From Symsagittifera roscoffensis (lineage: Eukaryota > Xenacoelomorpha > Acoela > Convolutidae), in assembly GCF_963678635.1 (NCBI RefSeq), contig NC_087066.1, positions 15,299,949-15,363,948 of the forward strand: a stretch of DNA of 64,000 nt, written 5' to 3'. The notes beneath the pieces are model-generated. The model ran no database searches. It saw nothing but the letters and a program-made list of their open reading frames with translations, and was not told the origin of the DNA. A program made the translations under genes and the position numbers. Shown here piece after piece: positions 31,801-40,592 of this stretch (positions within the stretch are counted from its first letter, which is position 1; each line of letters starts with the position of its first letter).

Positions 31801-34569
31801 ATATCCAATGTGTACCGCGTCTTGTTCCATCATGGCGTCATGGCCTATCCTGCGGACTTTGAGTTCCTCTTCTCCCAAATAGATCTGCCCCATTTGGTCA
31901 TCATCTGTTGTTACATAAGTCCTGGTGTAGATACTGATTCCATCCACGTTCAGCATTATTTGATACGGCCCATAGACTTCCAGGTAGCGTCCATGAAGTT
32001 TCTTCATGCGAGGGCCACCCGTCGTTAGTAGTGCTCGCACAGCTCTCGACTCGGTGCGTGGCTCCACCTGCCTCAGATAATCTGCATATGTGTCCAAATG
32101 CATTAAAGTGAACTCTGATGGTTCACTCAGATTTCTTATTACCTGGTGTCCAGCCACTGAGATTATCGACTGTATCTTATTTCCCTGCGGCACCATGCCG
32201 AACCTCTTACCGGATATCACTTTAAGTTTCATGTCTAAACTGCTTGGTGTTTTCGTCTCCTCGAACTCCGTTGCTTCGAAGGTATTCAATTGCTCCTGAA
32301 GCTTTTCATTTTCCAGTTCAAGTTTCACTTTTTGTTCGATCTCTTTCGTCACCAATTCCTGTTGTACTCTATTAAGAGCATCCCTTGCGGCTGCCTTATA
32401 ATCGATCTTGAAGTCCTCAGCCGCAGTTGCCGGTTCCGACTCACGTGTCTCCCCTGTTACCGCTTGCATTTTCTTTGCCGCCAGCTCTTGAGGTTTATCC
32501 TTTCTGCGTGCCTCCGCTTCACTCAAAAGTCGAGCCTTGCTGGCTTTCACTCCTGACAAAGCTTCTTCATGTCTTGGATGCTTGATGTCTGCCACTGCAT
32601 CCCAGAATTGCGGACAATCTGATTTAAAATGACCTTCCAAGTTGCAAAAGAAACACCTCGGGCCGAATTTCGCAATTACTCCTCTCATGAAATCCTCATG
32701 GTCCAACTCTGACGCATCTTCGTCCTCGAGGCTAAAGCCTATTGCTTTCATGCCTTGTTTGTAAGCTGGGCATGCTGACACATGATGGTCTGTTGAACTG
32801 CAATTAGCACAAGAGCGTCTCTTGTCCATATCATCCCTCGGTTTGTACCAATTGTTCCCTTGGTTTGCTGGTCCGTTGTTAAAATTTCCATAATTGTTCT
32901 TGTAATATCCAGATCTCGAAGGAGGTTTCAACAAAAGATACTCCTTTGATTTGAGCCTTAGCTCCCGCGGTGTTGGCGCATTAGTTGATAGTGGTGTGTA
33001 ATGCGTTGCTAGCATCGTACGAAGTTCATCATTTTTCACACCATCGATGAATTTTGAGGCTACGGCCAGGTTCATCCTTCGGTTTGACTCATCCGGTTGG
33101 CTGCGTCTTCTCAGCATTTCCAAATCATCGAGAAACTTGTCTATGGTTTCATCCTCTCGTTGCCTCCGTTTCTCGAAGCGCATCATCGCCTGGTGCCCCT
33201 GCACCCCTGATCCGAAACGGTTTAACAAGATTTCGAAGATTTTCTCAGCAGTGTCACGTTGATATTGCTTCTTGGCCATGACACAGTTCAGGGCTGTCCC
33301 TTCCAAGTTGCTGGTGAGCGCACTGCATTCCTGTCTCTCCGACAAGTCCTCTTCCTCAAAATGCAACTTCATTACCTCTATCCAGGTATCAATACAGCCA
33401 TCAGATTCGTCTTTGTAGCATCTTGGTTTCTTAAAGACTCTTCTGGACTTCTCACTGCGTTCATTGGTTCTAGATAACCTTGTCAGGAATGTCTCCAAAG
33501 ACCTGTTTAGGTGTTCAAATGCTGTGGCCATTGCCGTAGCATCCCTTGAGTGTCCCGCTTGAGTGTCCTCACACCTCGTCGAAGGCTCTGTGCGCGGTGC
33601 ATCCCTGCAATCCGAATCACCGTGAGTGTTTCCTGCTTGGCCCACATGACTCCTCCTCGGGCTTGCATGCCCCCTGTTGCCGGAATCATTTCTCCCAGTC
33701 GCATATGTGCCTTGCGTTGGTCGTTCGTTAGAGGTTCGTCTGTTCCCCGTTGAACTTGCTCTACTGTTCGGGCCCCATGCTGTATTACCCCTTGTGGCAT
33801 AGCCTGATGAACTGCCCCTGCCTCTAGTGGATCCATACGTCTTCCTCCTTTGATGTTCATTGAAGTTCACCCTCGGTTCCCTGCTGGGACCTCCCGAGTT
33901 CGGCTCTCCTTCTTTTGGTCCACTCTTGCTGCTTAGTAGCCCGTCCAACCTATCCATGATAGCCTGAGTTCGCCTCTCCATCATCGCGTCTATCTTTGTG
34001 TCAAGAGTCCCAAGAGACTGCTCTTGCTGAATTCTTAACTTCTCCATGTCGGCTCTTAAGCGTAACTCCCTCTGTTCCGCCTCTCTTGTCATACGCGACA
34101 AGTTCCTCGTCATATTTTCGTCCGTTCTTTCTTTCAAGCGTTTTTCGCTCCTGCCAACTTCTTGTCTGTTGCGGTTTATTTCTTCCCGCAGACTTTCTCT
34201 TTCAATGTGAACTGCTCTTTCTAGTTCACTCATCCTTATTGACATCTGCTCGTTTTGTTCTCCTAAGCTGTCCACTATGTTGTTTAAGGCTTCCTCTAGT
34301 GCTGCCCCGTTATCCACGAGTGGCGTCACTAGTGGTGGTGTAACCCTGTCGGTCCCAGGTAACTTCGCGCTTGTCGAGATCCGGGCCTTGACTCTCTGCT
34401 TCAACGTCTTTTCATTATTTATTTCAGGATCCATTAACGCGTTGCCGAGCACTCTGGTTCTACTCTCTCCAGGTTGTGGCTCCGAACTTGCCCTAATCGC
34501 GAAGTCTTTTGACTGGCCCGGTGTGTTTGCCTCTTTGCTTATCGTTGTCACTACACCAAATTTGTCCAT
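28825..34569 (-). CDS. gag-pol: element A Gag-protease-RT-RNase H polyprotein
   Basis: 1,914 codons from ATG 34567-34569. A long coiled coil (about residues 90-215) is followed by an Arg/Gly/Ser-rich linker and a Gag capsid-like helical domain (about 350-560). Two CCHC zinc knuckles lie near 587 (CANCSSTDHHVSAC) and 636 (CFFCNLEGHFKSDC). The aspartic protease has LLDTGAVVSVMP near 945 and ILGRDF near 1018. RT covers about 1250-1470 with TTLDLGSAFWQVPL, MPFGLCNATATFQRL and catalytic YVDD near 1429. RNase H has DTDAS near 1574, RVDNRALSWL, and HRNADSLSKK near 1686. Domain order and motifs are Ty3/Gypsy. The frame ends with TAG before integrase. Every active site is intact, consistent with the young LTRs. 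The unusually long N-terminal coiled coil is not typical of Gypsy Gag. Confidence 0.96.
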   Translation of the reverse strand: MDKFGVVTTISKEANTPGQSKDFAIRASSEPQPGESRTRVLGNALMDPEINNEKTLKQRVKARISTSAKLPGTDRVTPPLVTPLVDNGAALEEALNNIVDSLGEQNEQMSIRMSELERAVHIERESLREEINRNRQEVGRSEKRLKERTDENMTRNLSRMTREAEQRELRLRADMEKLRIQQEQSLGTLDTKIDAMMERRTQAIMDRLDGLLSSKSGPKEGEPNSGGPSREPRVNFNEHQRRKTYGSTRGRGSSSGYATRGNTAWGPNSRASSTGNRRTSNERPTQGTYATGRNDSGNRGHASPRRSHVGQAGNTHGDSDCRDAPRTEPSTRCEDTQAGHSRDATAMATAFEHLNRSLETFLTRLSRTNERSEKSRRVFKKPRCYKDESDGCIDTWIEVMKLHFEEEDLSERQECSALTSNLEGTALNCVMAKKQYQRDTAEKIFEILLNRFGSGVQGHQAMMRFEKRRQREDETIDKFLDDLEMLRRRSQPDESNRRMNLAVASKFIDGVKNDELRTMLATHYTPLSTNAPTPRELRLKSKEYLLLKPPSRSGYYKNNYGNFNNGPANQGNNWYKPRDDMDKRRSCANCSSTDHHVSACPAYKQGMKAIGFSLEDEDASELDHEDFMRGVIAKFGPRCFFCNLEGHFKSDCPQFWDAVADIKHPRHEEALSGVKASKARLLSEAEARRKDKPQELAAKKMQAVTGETRESEPATAAEDFKIDYKAAARDALNRVQQELVTKEIEQKVKLELENEKLQEQLNTFEATEFEETKTPSSLDMKLKVISGKRFGMVPQGNKIQSIISVAGHQVIRNLSEPSEFTLMHLDTYADYLRQVEPRTESRAVRALLTTGGPRMKKLHGRYLEVYGPYQIMLNVDGISIYTRTYVTTDDDQMGQIYLGEEELKVRRIGHDAMMEQDAVHIGYEADVTAHLLDTNGTKIGVTGLLDTGAVVSVMPIKTWEKMGFTREDLIPTNLRLAAANRGAIYVAGRTPITVLHMGGRDFWMSFLVVENLDDADQFILGRDFVRNFDVMIDLNNGLIRIRNPDRKYVKRPINRIITDENKIPVFLDRKVKLQPGQAVVAIFRMRNLNSLSDSKQVCLVPNPNSQSSVILGRSFSVTRNGLCVSVLLNTLDTTVSIQRGKKLGYALPMRTDYEETQNLKKYSVKDCPYHANKDKILKRINELKSIHKLFSMKSETDDGLSSCSNFPERPSSYELESDNRFCQRHLKGKIGEGDFEKLRDLLNRNTDVFSKHKADIGCCNFVEHEIELEEGAVPHREGARRMTPHKSEACRAEIEMLLEYDMIEPSKLPWACGVVMAKKKGGQLRFCCDFCYLNAVTIKDAYPIPRIDESLSKLGDAKFFTTLDLGSAFWQVPLRKKDREKTGFACELGLYQWKRMPFGLCNATATFQRLMAQALTRVTKKYGNLVMCYVDDVVIATPTLEDHIDRLDEVFGCMKRAGLKCKPSKCEILRDSIKYLGRMVDRHGVRPDPEAVEAVLTWKAPRTDTQLMSFLGFANYYREFIKGYADKVYPMQKLMRNKGKKFEWNDEAQVALENIKRELCEAPVLGMPTEKGMYVLDTDASVVAISGILHQEQEWNGRTVLRPIAYGSKVLSDTEMKYGAPKAEMFAVVTFVEKYRAYLGSAPFKLRVDNRALSWLKTYSMDQSYIGRWIVRLDGYHMIIEHRMRDKHRNADSLSKKTEFYERLEQKQANQAEIKEGFSFLDKETYEALPLTRWLDRSGHPIPGHPELPVEKAAEIKILSKEDPVPLDLLLRSNLVQQELSRMNINSLSLLDKTVQVTPQVMRMLGGLLQREVTRDDPEWTAAVASLKVSEKVKIMPSRRQHEENERDCKTIVQQLVSSIPQDILTSTSYGQKEQGSSKRKKTVTFVDRDKEGEVVEQNLLHDYLSGEKDEEKY

Positions 34570-34689
34570 GGTTCCAGTCTCTCTTCCGACGTGTGCCTCA
34601 CTCTCCTGGATCGAACTATTGAGGCTGACTTGAGATCCAAAGAGTCCTTGCTCCTCTTCATCCTCTTCCTCCTGGGACTCACCATCGTT

Positions 34690-34878
34690 TCATGCTCCTC
34701 CTCCCATGCTGAATGGAAAGATGTTTCCAAAGGTGTTCTTCATTCTTTCTGAGAATGATGATGACGTTGTTTGTTTCCCAGTTCCGCTTGCCATCATAGT
34801 GTTGTCTGTCGGAGATCTTCTAGTTGCCGCTACTTCAGTTGAGATGTCGGACAGTTCCGACATCTCTTCTCGATCCAA
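34690..34878 (-). CDS. small ORF directly upstream of gag, same frame as gag
   Basis: A 62-codon open stretch, Ser/Thr-rich with SFSERMKNTFGNIFPFSMGG at its end, closed by TGA at 34690-34692. The frame is then open through acidic sequence to the gag ATG. The first real ATG is the sixth codon (MSELSDISTEVAAT). It overlaps the end of the 126-codon ORF to its right in a -1 relation, and a perfect 11-bp hairpin sits in the overlap. It may be the ancestral Gag N-terminus or a leader peptide. I recognise no domain. Confidence 0.35.
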   Translation of the reverse strand: MDREEMSELSDISTEVAATRRSPTDNTMMASGTGKQTTSSSFSERMKNTFGNIFPFSMGGGA

Positions 34879-35210
34879 TGTCCGGTGGAAGTGGCAAAAT
34901 CATGGCCTTGTTCTACCGGAGTAGATTCACTCGCCAGCCTTCTACCTCTCCCTTCCAGTCCCTGTACTTCCTGGTCGTCGTTCAAGGCATGGTCCGTATT
35001 GACCTCCACTTCTAACAGTTCTTTACGCTCTTCTGAGGTCTTCTGACTTCTCGTTTCAACCATTCTGCCTGAAACCGTCTCCCCTTTGCCGGACCGGGAT
35101 CGCTTGATCCAATCCACAAAAGGATCGGTCATCGTTTTTCTTTGCTTTTCAGGTATGAATTTCCTAGAGCTATTACCTCGTTTTGGTATCCTTGACTTGT
35201 CTAGACTCAT
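34830..35210 (-). CDS. small basic/acidic ORF at the start of the element A coding region
   Basis: 126 codons from ATG 35208-35210. The N-terminal half is very basic (KSRIPKRGNSSRKF, WIKRSRSGKGE) and the C-terminal half acidic and polar. It is the first sizeable ORF after the leader and may mark the original start of Gag, linked to the next frame by a shift. No known domain. Confidence 0.35.
   Translation of the reverse strand: MSLDKSRIPKRGNSSRKFIPEKQRKTMTDPFVDWIKRSRSGKGETVSGRMVETRSQKTSEERKELLEVEVNTDHALNDDQEVQGLEGRGRRLASESTPVEQGHDFATSTGHWIEKRCRNCPTSQLK
34841..34866 (-). promoter_or_regulatory. perfect hairpin in the overlap of two upstream frames
   Basis: Arms GAGATGTCGGA and TCCGACATCTC with a CAGT loop. 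It lies inside the 49-bp overlap where the 126-codon frame ends and the -1 frame continues. A frameshift-stimulating role is possible, but I see no classical slippery heptamer before it. Confidence 0.4.
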
Positions 35211-37636
35211 TCTCTATTTGTCACTTTTTAATGCCTATACACTTAACTCGATTGCTAGAGACCTTATATTTTTGTTGACAATAATAATGACACAACACAA
35301 TAAGTTTCACAAGATTCTATTAAATAGTGACCACGAATCCCTGTATGTTATCAGAGTACAGTTTGTATAAAATTTATTCACACTAACCGAATATCGGTGG
35401 TAAGATTTGAAAACTAGCACAATATGATGTTATCAGTCAATTTAAAAGATAGTGTACTCACTACCCAATCAAGCACAGTTTATGTTGATTTAAAAAAAAA
35501 AAAAAAAAATATAAATATTTAATGTCAAACTATGAAAACTTCTATGAAAAAAACGTATGTGTAATGCACTCTTAGTCGGTCGCAGTACAATAGTCGAACC
35601 TGTCTTTTAAAGAAAAAGCTTTCCCTGCTCGGTGCTGCACCAAACAGACAAAACTTTGAAGGCAGTAATTTTCTCAAGTGGGCGTCTATTGCACCCACCG
35701 AGTACTGTGTTACCTATCTGCCTTTGGACTGCCCGAGCTAGACCTACTAAAATACTCAGGGCAGTCACCTTCCTAGACCCTTCCGGATTGAAGTTAAGCC
35801 TCCTATTTGACAATTCACACTAACGGTGAAGGGTCTTCTTACTCGCCTAACTTCGGCTCGATTAAGCTTTTGCTGTGCCTTTAGCCCTCCCTTTTTGTCT
35901 AGAACGGCCTAAAGTTACTTTATTCAACCGCTATTACCTTTTGGTAGGGGTATAAGGGCTTTTCTAAAATTTTTTGTAAAACGTGAAGGGTGTACCCTTC
36001 CAAATTGAGGAATTTGCTAAAAACAACCTCAAAAAATTTTCACGCCTATTTTTCCGAAAAATTTCTGACCCTATCAGTAAGCTCAGCTAATTTCTGATCT
36101 ATTGGTACCAAGATCAACTCGATATTCTCAGTAGTTCCAAAGTTATTAACCAAAACGTTTTTTTTCCAAACTCAAAAATTTTCTCTTTTATAGGTTCCGC
36201 CTAACTTTTTCCGCAAATCTGGTCCTTTCGTCCTAAAAATTATTGATCCGAGCTCAGAAGGCCTATACTCTTCTAGTTCAATTCAAAAGACCCGATCTAA
36301 AACGCTTTTGTAGAAAAAATTTGCAAAAAAACTATGCTACCTGGACCCTTCCGGATTGATGAATCCACCAAATCAAACACGTTATGTTCGATTTCTCTGC
36401 AACCCGGAAGGCTTTCGGGTAGCGGGTTTTAAAACTTGTAGATTCACTAGTGGACGTTTTCCGAACAACTATTTTTACTGTCGTAACTCAAAAATTTCAA
36501 AAATTTTTCTGAATTTATAGTGTTTCGTTATCTCAAAAATCACGAAATTTCGATTTTCGGTACCAAAATAGTTCCAACCACTCTCGAACTTAACTTAACC
36601 GGTTCTATCTATTATGGTAGTGCAGTTACGATGTAACATACTAACTTAGCGCTTTTTTCCGTTTCAAAAAATATCGATATCTCAAAAATCGCGACTTGTG
36701 GGGGGGGGGGGGGGTCAAAATATCGCTATTTTAACCCTAAAAACCGGTCTGTTTTCGTTGTTTTTCACTGAAAAACGATATAAGACTATTGATATAGGCT
36801 ATATAAGTAATAATGTTAGTAATACTATACCCCTCCGGGTTTGTTTAGTATCCGAATTAAGGTGCTTAACTCGGATATTCGCAGTTCGGTGAAGGGTCAC
36901 TACAGTGCAGCACTGTCGAGCCCCCAACAGATTACTATCTTAATTTTTGTACCAAAAGGGCTACAAAACTTGTTAACGATACCCAACAGTCGATTGTTGT
37001 CGTCGTTGAATCTCTTCTTGTTGCTCCTTGTACTGCTTGCCGGATCAGTCTTCTCCCAAGACCCTTCCGAATTGAGCGCAAATCAGCTGACCCTTCCGGA
37101 TTGAGCGCAATTTATCATTAACGTGCTTAAATGCTCAAATAACCCTACAGTACAAGCCTCACAAACGGGCTACAAAACTGATCGTAACGATCCTGACTGA
37201 TATCAATGCCTGTAACAACAATATATCCATCAACAACATACGGGGGGGTCGGATCACATCTTGTCTGGGGGGATGATTTCTACTGATTTTTTACTTTTTT
37301 TTACTGTTTTTGGTTTTTTCGGCAATTTTTTATGTTTTTTGTTTTTCTTGGGTACTATACTACTTTTTGTTTGGTTTTACTTATATCTTTAAGTGTTTTT
37401 GGTCACAAACCACTCAGGGGATGAGGGGTTCGCGATTCCCCCCACCCTTCCTGGTTCGTGAATTTTCGGTCTTAACTAGGTTAAAAAACTATTCACGGTG
37501 ATCCGGAAGGCTTCCGCGTTCCGAACTACCCTTCCGCCCCGGCGGTTTAGGCCTATTAACGGCGTTAATGTGAGCATCCGCTCGGCGCGGAGTGCTCGTT
37601 AACGGTTCTGCCGGTCATGATGTTATAAAAGAATAA
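35211..37636 (-). other. element A leader (5' untranslated region)
   Basis: About 2.4 kb between the primer-binding site and the first ORF. It contains repeated copies of a motif close to ACCCTTCCGGATTGA (35777, 35994 variant, 36345, 37061, 37090), which also occurs in the LTR, and a run of 17 G at 36700-36716. It is AT-rich with several T-rich and A-rich tracts (for example poly-A near 35493). I see no convincing ORF. Its right end resembles the matching part of the B leader. Confidence 0.65.
36345..36411 (-). promoter_or_regulatory. leader copy of the CCTTCCGGATT/CCGGAAGG stem-loop
   Basis: ACCCTTCCGGATTGATGAAT at 36345 is followed by CCCGGAAGG at 36403-36411, the same layout as in the LTR (15014-15080), where the stem is a perfect 11 bp. 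Repetition in LTR and leader suggests an RNA element acting in packaging, export or translation. Confidence 0.45.
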
Positions 37637-37651
37637 CACCCAGGAGCGCCA
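37637..37651 (-). promoter_or_regulatory. element A candidate primer-binding site
   Basis: On the minus strand TGGCGCTCCTGGGTG starts 12 nt after the 5' LTR. It begins with TGG, as expected for pairing with a tRNA CCA end. The same 15-mer follows the B 5' LTR at 11 nt. The gap is larger than the usual 0-5 nt. I cannot name the tRNA with confidence. Confidence 0.6.
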
Positions 37652-37663
37652 TAAAAACATACA

Positions 37664-38583
37664 TGTAACATTCGCCCGGAAGATACATATCGACGGAAAA
37701 CAAAACTAAGTCTTATGACGACTGGCTAGCGTCTAAACAGAGCTTTGCATGCTTTTCACCGTCTCTACCAAGCCAGTACTTTTCCGTGGTCTTTTCTAAC
37801 ATCGGGTCGACAAAAACGTTACTGCCTTCGGCTTCGGTCAAAACACTCAAACTAACTAGATTACATGCAGAAATAGTGAGCTCATGGCTGGGTCTCAGTA
37901 TCCCCAGACCACGAGGTCACTCCTAAAAACAGGGTTACTACTTATTATATTACTATTGTTTTTGCTCAGTAGATAAAAATCATCATCTCCATCGAAGATG
38001 GATCAACCCTTTCCCCCAACTCCTAGCTTCTCATCCCTATCAAAATGAATCCAGATATTAATTAAATTCAAGTCAGGACATGACAGGAAGCTAAAAGTTT
38101 ATGCAACAGGATAAAAGTTTCAGTTCCTTTACCCTTCCGGATTGATGAATCCGCTGGATCAAGCTCGCTAATCCTGATTTTCTCTTAATCCGGAAGGCCG
38201 TCTCTCACCCTTCACCGTTGTTCGCAACGGCCTTGCAACTATTGTAGCAGCACAATAGTTGCAACTCGGAGTGTTCTTCTGTTACTCTGTAACTCGTTGT
38301 TGTTTTCCGATCTCAATTTCGTTGTTGTTGCTAGCGCAGCTAATGTTGTTCTCTTTTCTTTTTCGTTTTAGTCAAAATGGCCGTTTCTGACGTTTCTCAG
38401 AAATATGACGTCATAATTCGAATTTTTGAAATTTTAAAATACCAGAATATTCTAGCCCTCACCGTTTGGCCAATCGTTCCAATAACGTTCTTAGTTCGTA
38501 ATAACCACCAATCCGGAAGGCTCGCTGCTAAAAATTCGAATTCTGCAGAGATTGCATTTTGGCCATTCTGGTCGAATGTCACA
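37664..38583 (-). repeat. element A 5' LTR
   Basis: 920 bp, same length as the left copy. About seven base differences are visible: positions 4 and about 54, one near 37784, one near 38129, one near 38367 and two near the right end. Contains TGACGTCA at 38406-38413, roughly 170 bp into the LTR in the transcription direction, where U3 promoter elements are expected. Confidence 0.93.
38406..38413. promoter_or_regulatory. CRE-type palindrome TGACGTCA in the element A LTR
   Basis: An exact cAMP-response-element palindrome, present in both LTRs (other copy 15289-15296), in the presumed U3. In animals it binds CREB/ATF bZIP factors. Function here is inferred from sequence only. Confidence 0.5.
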
Positions 38584-38993
38584 TTCAATAAGTTCTAATC
38601 GAACAAGTTTTATCTCAAGAATGGAGTTTTGGTTCTGGACCATTGGGACACTTCGGTTGTCCACCTTTCCACCGAAGGCTCACTCTGGTTCAGCTAGATT
38701 CCGATCTTTTTTGTATTCACTGTCTCCTATATCAAGATAGGACAGCTCTACTCTCGTGGTTTTTATTATTATCTTGGAAATTGCGAATAGCAATTTCCCA
38801 CTGTTTTTCTCTCACTTTCCCGCAATTGTCAATTCGGTCGTTCTCCTTTTTTTAATTTTTTTGTTTTCAGTTGTCGCGAGAAAACTGAGCATGATAGGCT
38901 CCATTCGAATTTTTGAAAAATAAAACTTCATTCCAAAACCACGTTTTTTCGTGTTCCTCAAGGTCAAACTTCCAGATATGACCGACTGGCACA
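38584..38993 (-). repeat. element B 3' LTR, proximal part
   Basis: Continuation of the B LTR after the A insertion, matching 50696-51106 with about 15-20 differences. It ends CGACTGGCACA at 38993. It contains a GGAAATTGC/GCAATTTCC stem-loop (38776-38798). Confidence 0.9.
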
Positions 38994-39006
38994 TACTCCC
39001 CGGACT
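38994..39006 (-). promoter_or_regulatory. element B polypurine tract
   Basis: On the minus strand GAGTCCGGGGAGTA directly precedes the LTR start TGTGCC. The core GTCCGGGGAGTA is identical to that of element A. Confidence 0.8.
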
Positions 39007-39431
39007 CAAGATCGATGTCTTCATCGCGTGCTGCCGTCTGTCAGTGAATCCCCAGGAACCCGAGTGTTACTCAAGATACAGTGCCAGTGGTCATTTACAG
39101 AAGTTTGCAGCAGACTTAAGAGTATCTACACCCCAAAATTCACAAACATGTAAAATTTTCACACTATCGCTGAACAGCAATCAAAATCTGCACACACATG
39201 CACCTGTGGATTTTCGCTTTTTAAGCTAGTATTTTAAAATTTCTTTTGCCCTATTCAATCAGGAAATTGTCATGCAGCATTTTGATTTATATAATAGATA
39301 TAAAATATTAAAAACTATATATCATTTGTTAAAATTTCTTTTTGGTGAACCCAGATTTGATCCGAGTCCACCCTCGAGCCCCCTTCCCTCTCAAGACTCA
39401 AGACTCTAGAATTCCCCACTGAGCCACCTGC
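39007..39431 (-). other. element B 3' untranslated region
   Basis: About 425 bp between the accessory polyprotein stop and the polypurine tract. AT-rich, with a tRNA-like sequence at its right edge (39344-39436). Nothing else seen. Confidence 0.55.
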
Positions 39432-39436
39432 TCACC
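39344..39436 (-). repeat. tRNA-like sequence overlapping the end of the element B coding region
   Basis: Read on the minus strand, 93 nt begin GGTGAGC and end GTTCACC, which can pair as a seven-base acceptor stem with one G-T. An A-box-like GTGGCTCAGTGG follows, with a possible D stem GCTC/GAGT. Near the 3' end CTCGG-ATCAAAT-CTGGG forms a T-arm with a seven-base loop. The anticodon arm does not fold well. It is probably a decayed type II tRNA or a tRNA-derived insertion. Confidence 0.4.
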
Positions 39437-40592
39437 TCGCGTTCCTCGCCTTCGAGGTACCAGACCCAGATGCATTTGACACCGTGATCTGCTTCAACAG
39501 TGCCTCTTCGTCATCGAAGCTAATCACGATCTCTTCCCAGGCTTTCAGCTGTTCATATGACCGCGTCCATTTCCTTTGCTCCTGCAATCTCTTCGCTTGA
39601 TTGGGAAAACTCTTCACCCTCGACTCTCGGTTCAAACAGAAGGAATTGTGCAGACTCAGGCTCACGTTCTTCGCCAAGTCTTCCTCTAGTATCGACTCTC
39701 CCGCCTTGGTGTTGTTTCTGGACACTCTCCCTACTTTTTTCCACCCCGTCGTGATCGCATTTCGATGGGTCAGAAGAGGTCTCTTGAAAGCCTCCGGTCC
39801 TATCTCGGCCTGGAACTGTCGATATTCCTTCTGATATTTCCTCATATGATCCTTCGTTATCATGTATAACCAGGACGTCAACGTCGCTCGAAACCAAGGG
39901 AAGAACCTTATGCGGCTCCACACGTGTCTGACTTCCATCGATATGGCGAATACCTTGCATGCAGTCTCAAACAACTCAAGTCTCCTGCTGTAATCTATAG
40001 CGTATATCGACTCCGCCGTTGGCGTCATCGATTCCCGATACTTCGTTACATTTTCTTCAATCCATCGCAGAGCCAGCATCGTGCTCACCACCAAGATGGT
40101 CACCTTCTGCTGATGATCGGGCAGTCCTAACGACCTGATTTCTTCCACATCCCAGATCAGGCAGAGATTCGCGTGATCCGGGTACCACACTGTTTGTGCC
40201 AGGCAGTGGAATGGACATTCCCCATGTGTGAGGTCTATGCTCCTAAGATTGCGCTCTCCCGAGGCTTCTAGGAGAGGCTCAAGTTCCATCATTTTCTCGT
40301 GTAACGCGTCGTTCTCTTCCAGGTTTGGAGCACCACCCATAGGTTTTCCGATCACGTTTTGTCTCTCGTGGTCACTTGTGTTTTCACTTTCCAAACCCAA
40401 AAGTTCTTCCCCCAAGATTTCACTCTCTGTTCTTTCGGCACTGTCCCTCGGATTTTCCTCAACAACCGGTGTGAATGATGCGACATCCGAGCCAGTCTTA
40501 CGCACTTGGGCACTGAGAAGGCTTTGTCTATCAATACCCTTTGGCTGGATACCTCCACCATCGCCATGTGCAATGGATAGTGGCTGCCACAT
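39432..40592 (-). pseudogene. element B accessory polyprotein, C-terminal segment
   Basis: 386 open codons homologous to the C-terminal segment of A (16284-17400): EPLLEASGERNLRSIDLTHG, CLAQTVWYPDHANL, FKRPLLTHRNAITTGWKKV and HNSFCLNRESRVKS. It is frameshifted relative to the preceding segment near 40500. It confirms that this part of the A protein is a real, conserved coding region. Confidence 0.75.

Larger units (their letters stand above)
14547..38583 (-). mobile_element. LTR element A: giant (24 kb) Ty3/Gypsy-type retrotransposon
   Basis: Bounded by TGTGACATTC and GAATGTCACA, perfect 10-bp inverted ends. It sits inside the left LTR of B; flanking sequence shares TTC (ATTC if the terminal A is ambiguous). 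The 920-bp LTRs (14547-15466 and 37664-38583) differ at about seven positions. Reading right to left: leader with candidate primer-binding site, two small ORFs, Gag-PR-RT-RNase H, integrase, macro-like ORF, accessory polyprotein region, polypurine tract. The domain order PR-RT-RH-IN, LDTGA protease, YVDD RT and GPF-containing integrase tail place it in Ty3/Gypsy. At 24 kb it is two to four times the usual length, mostly because of the accessory region. Confidence 0.93.

Noticed and set aside
35632-35823. Short frames on both strands in the element A leader
   Set aside because: Under 70 codons, overlapping each other, no start context or homology; the sequence is better explained as structured leader RNA.
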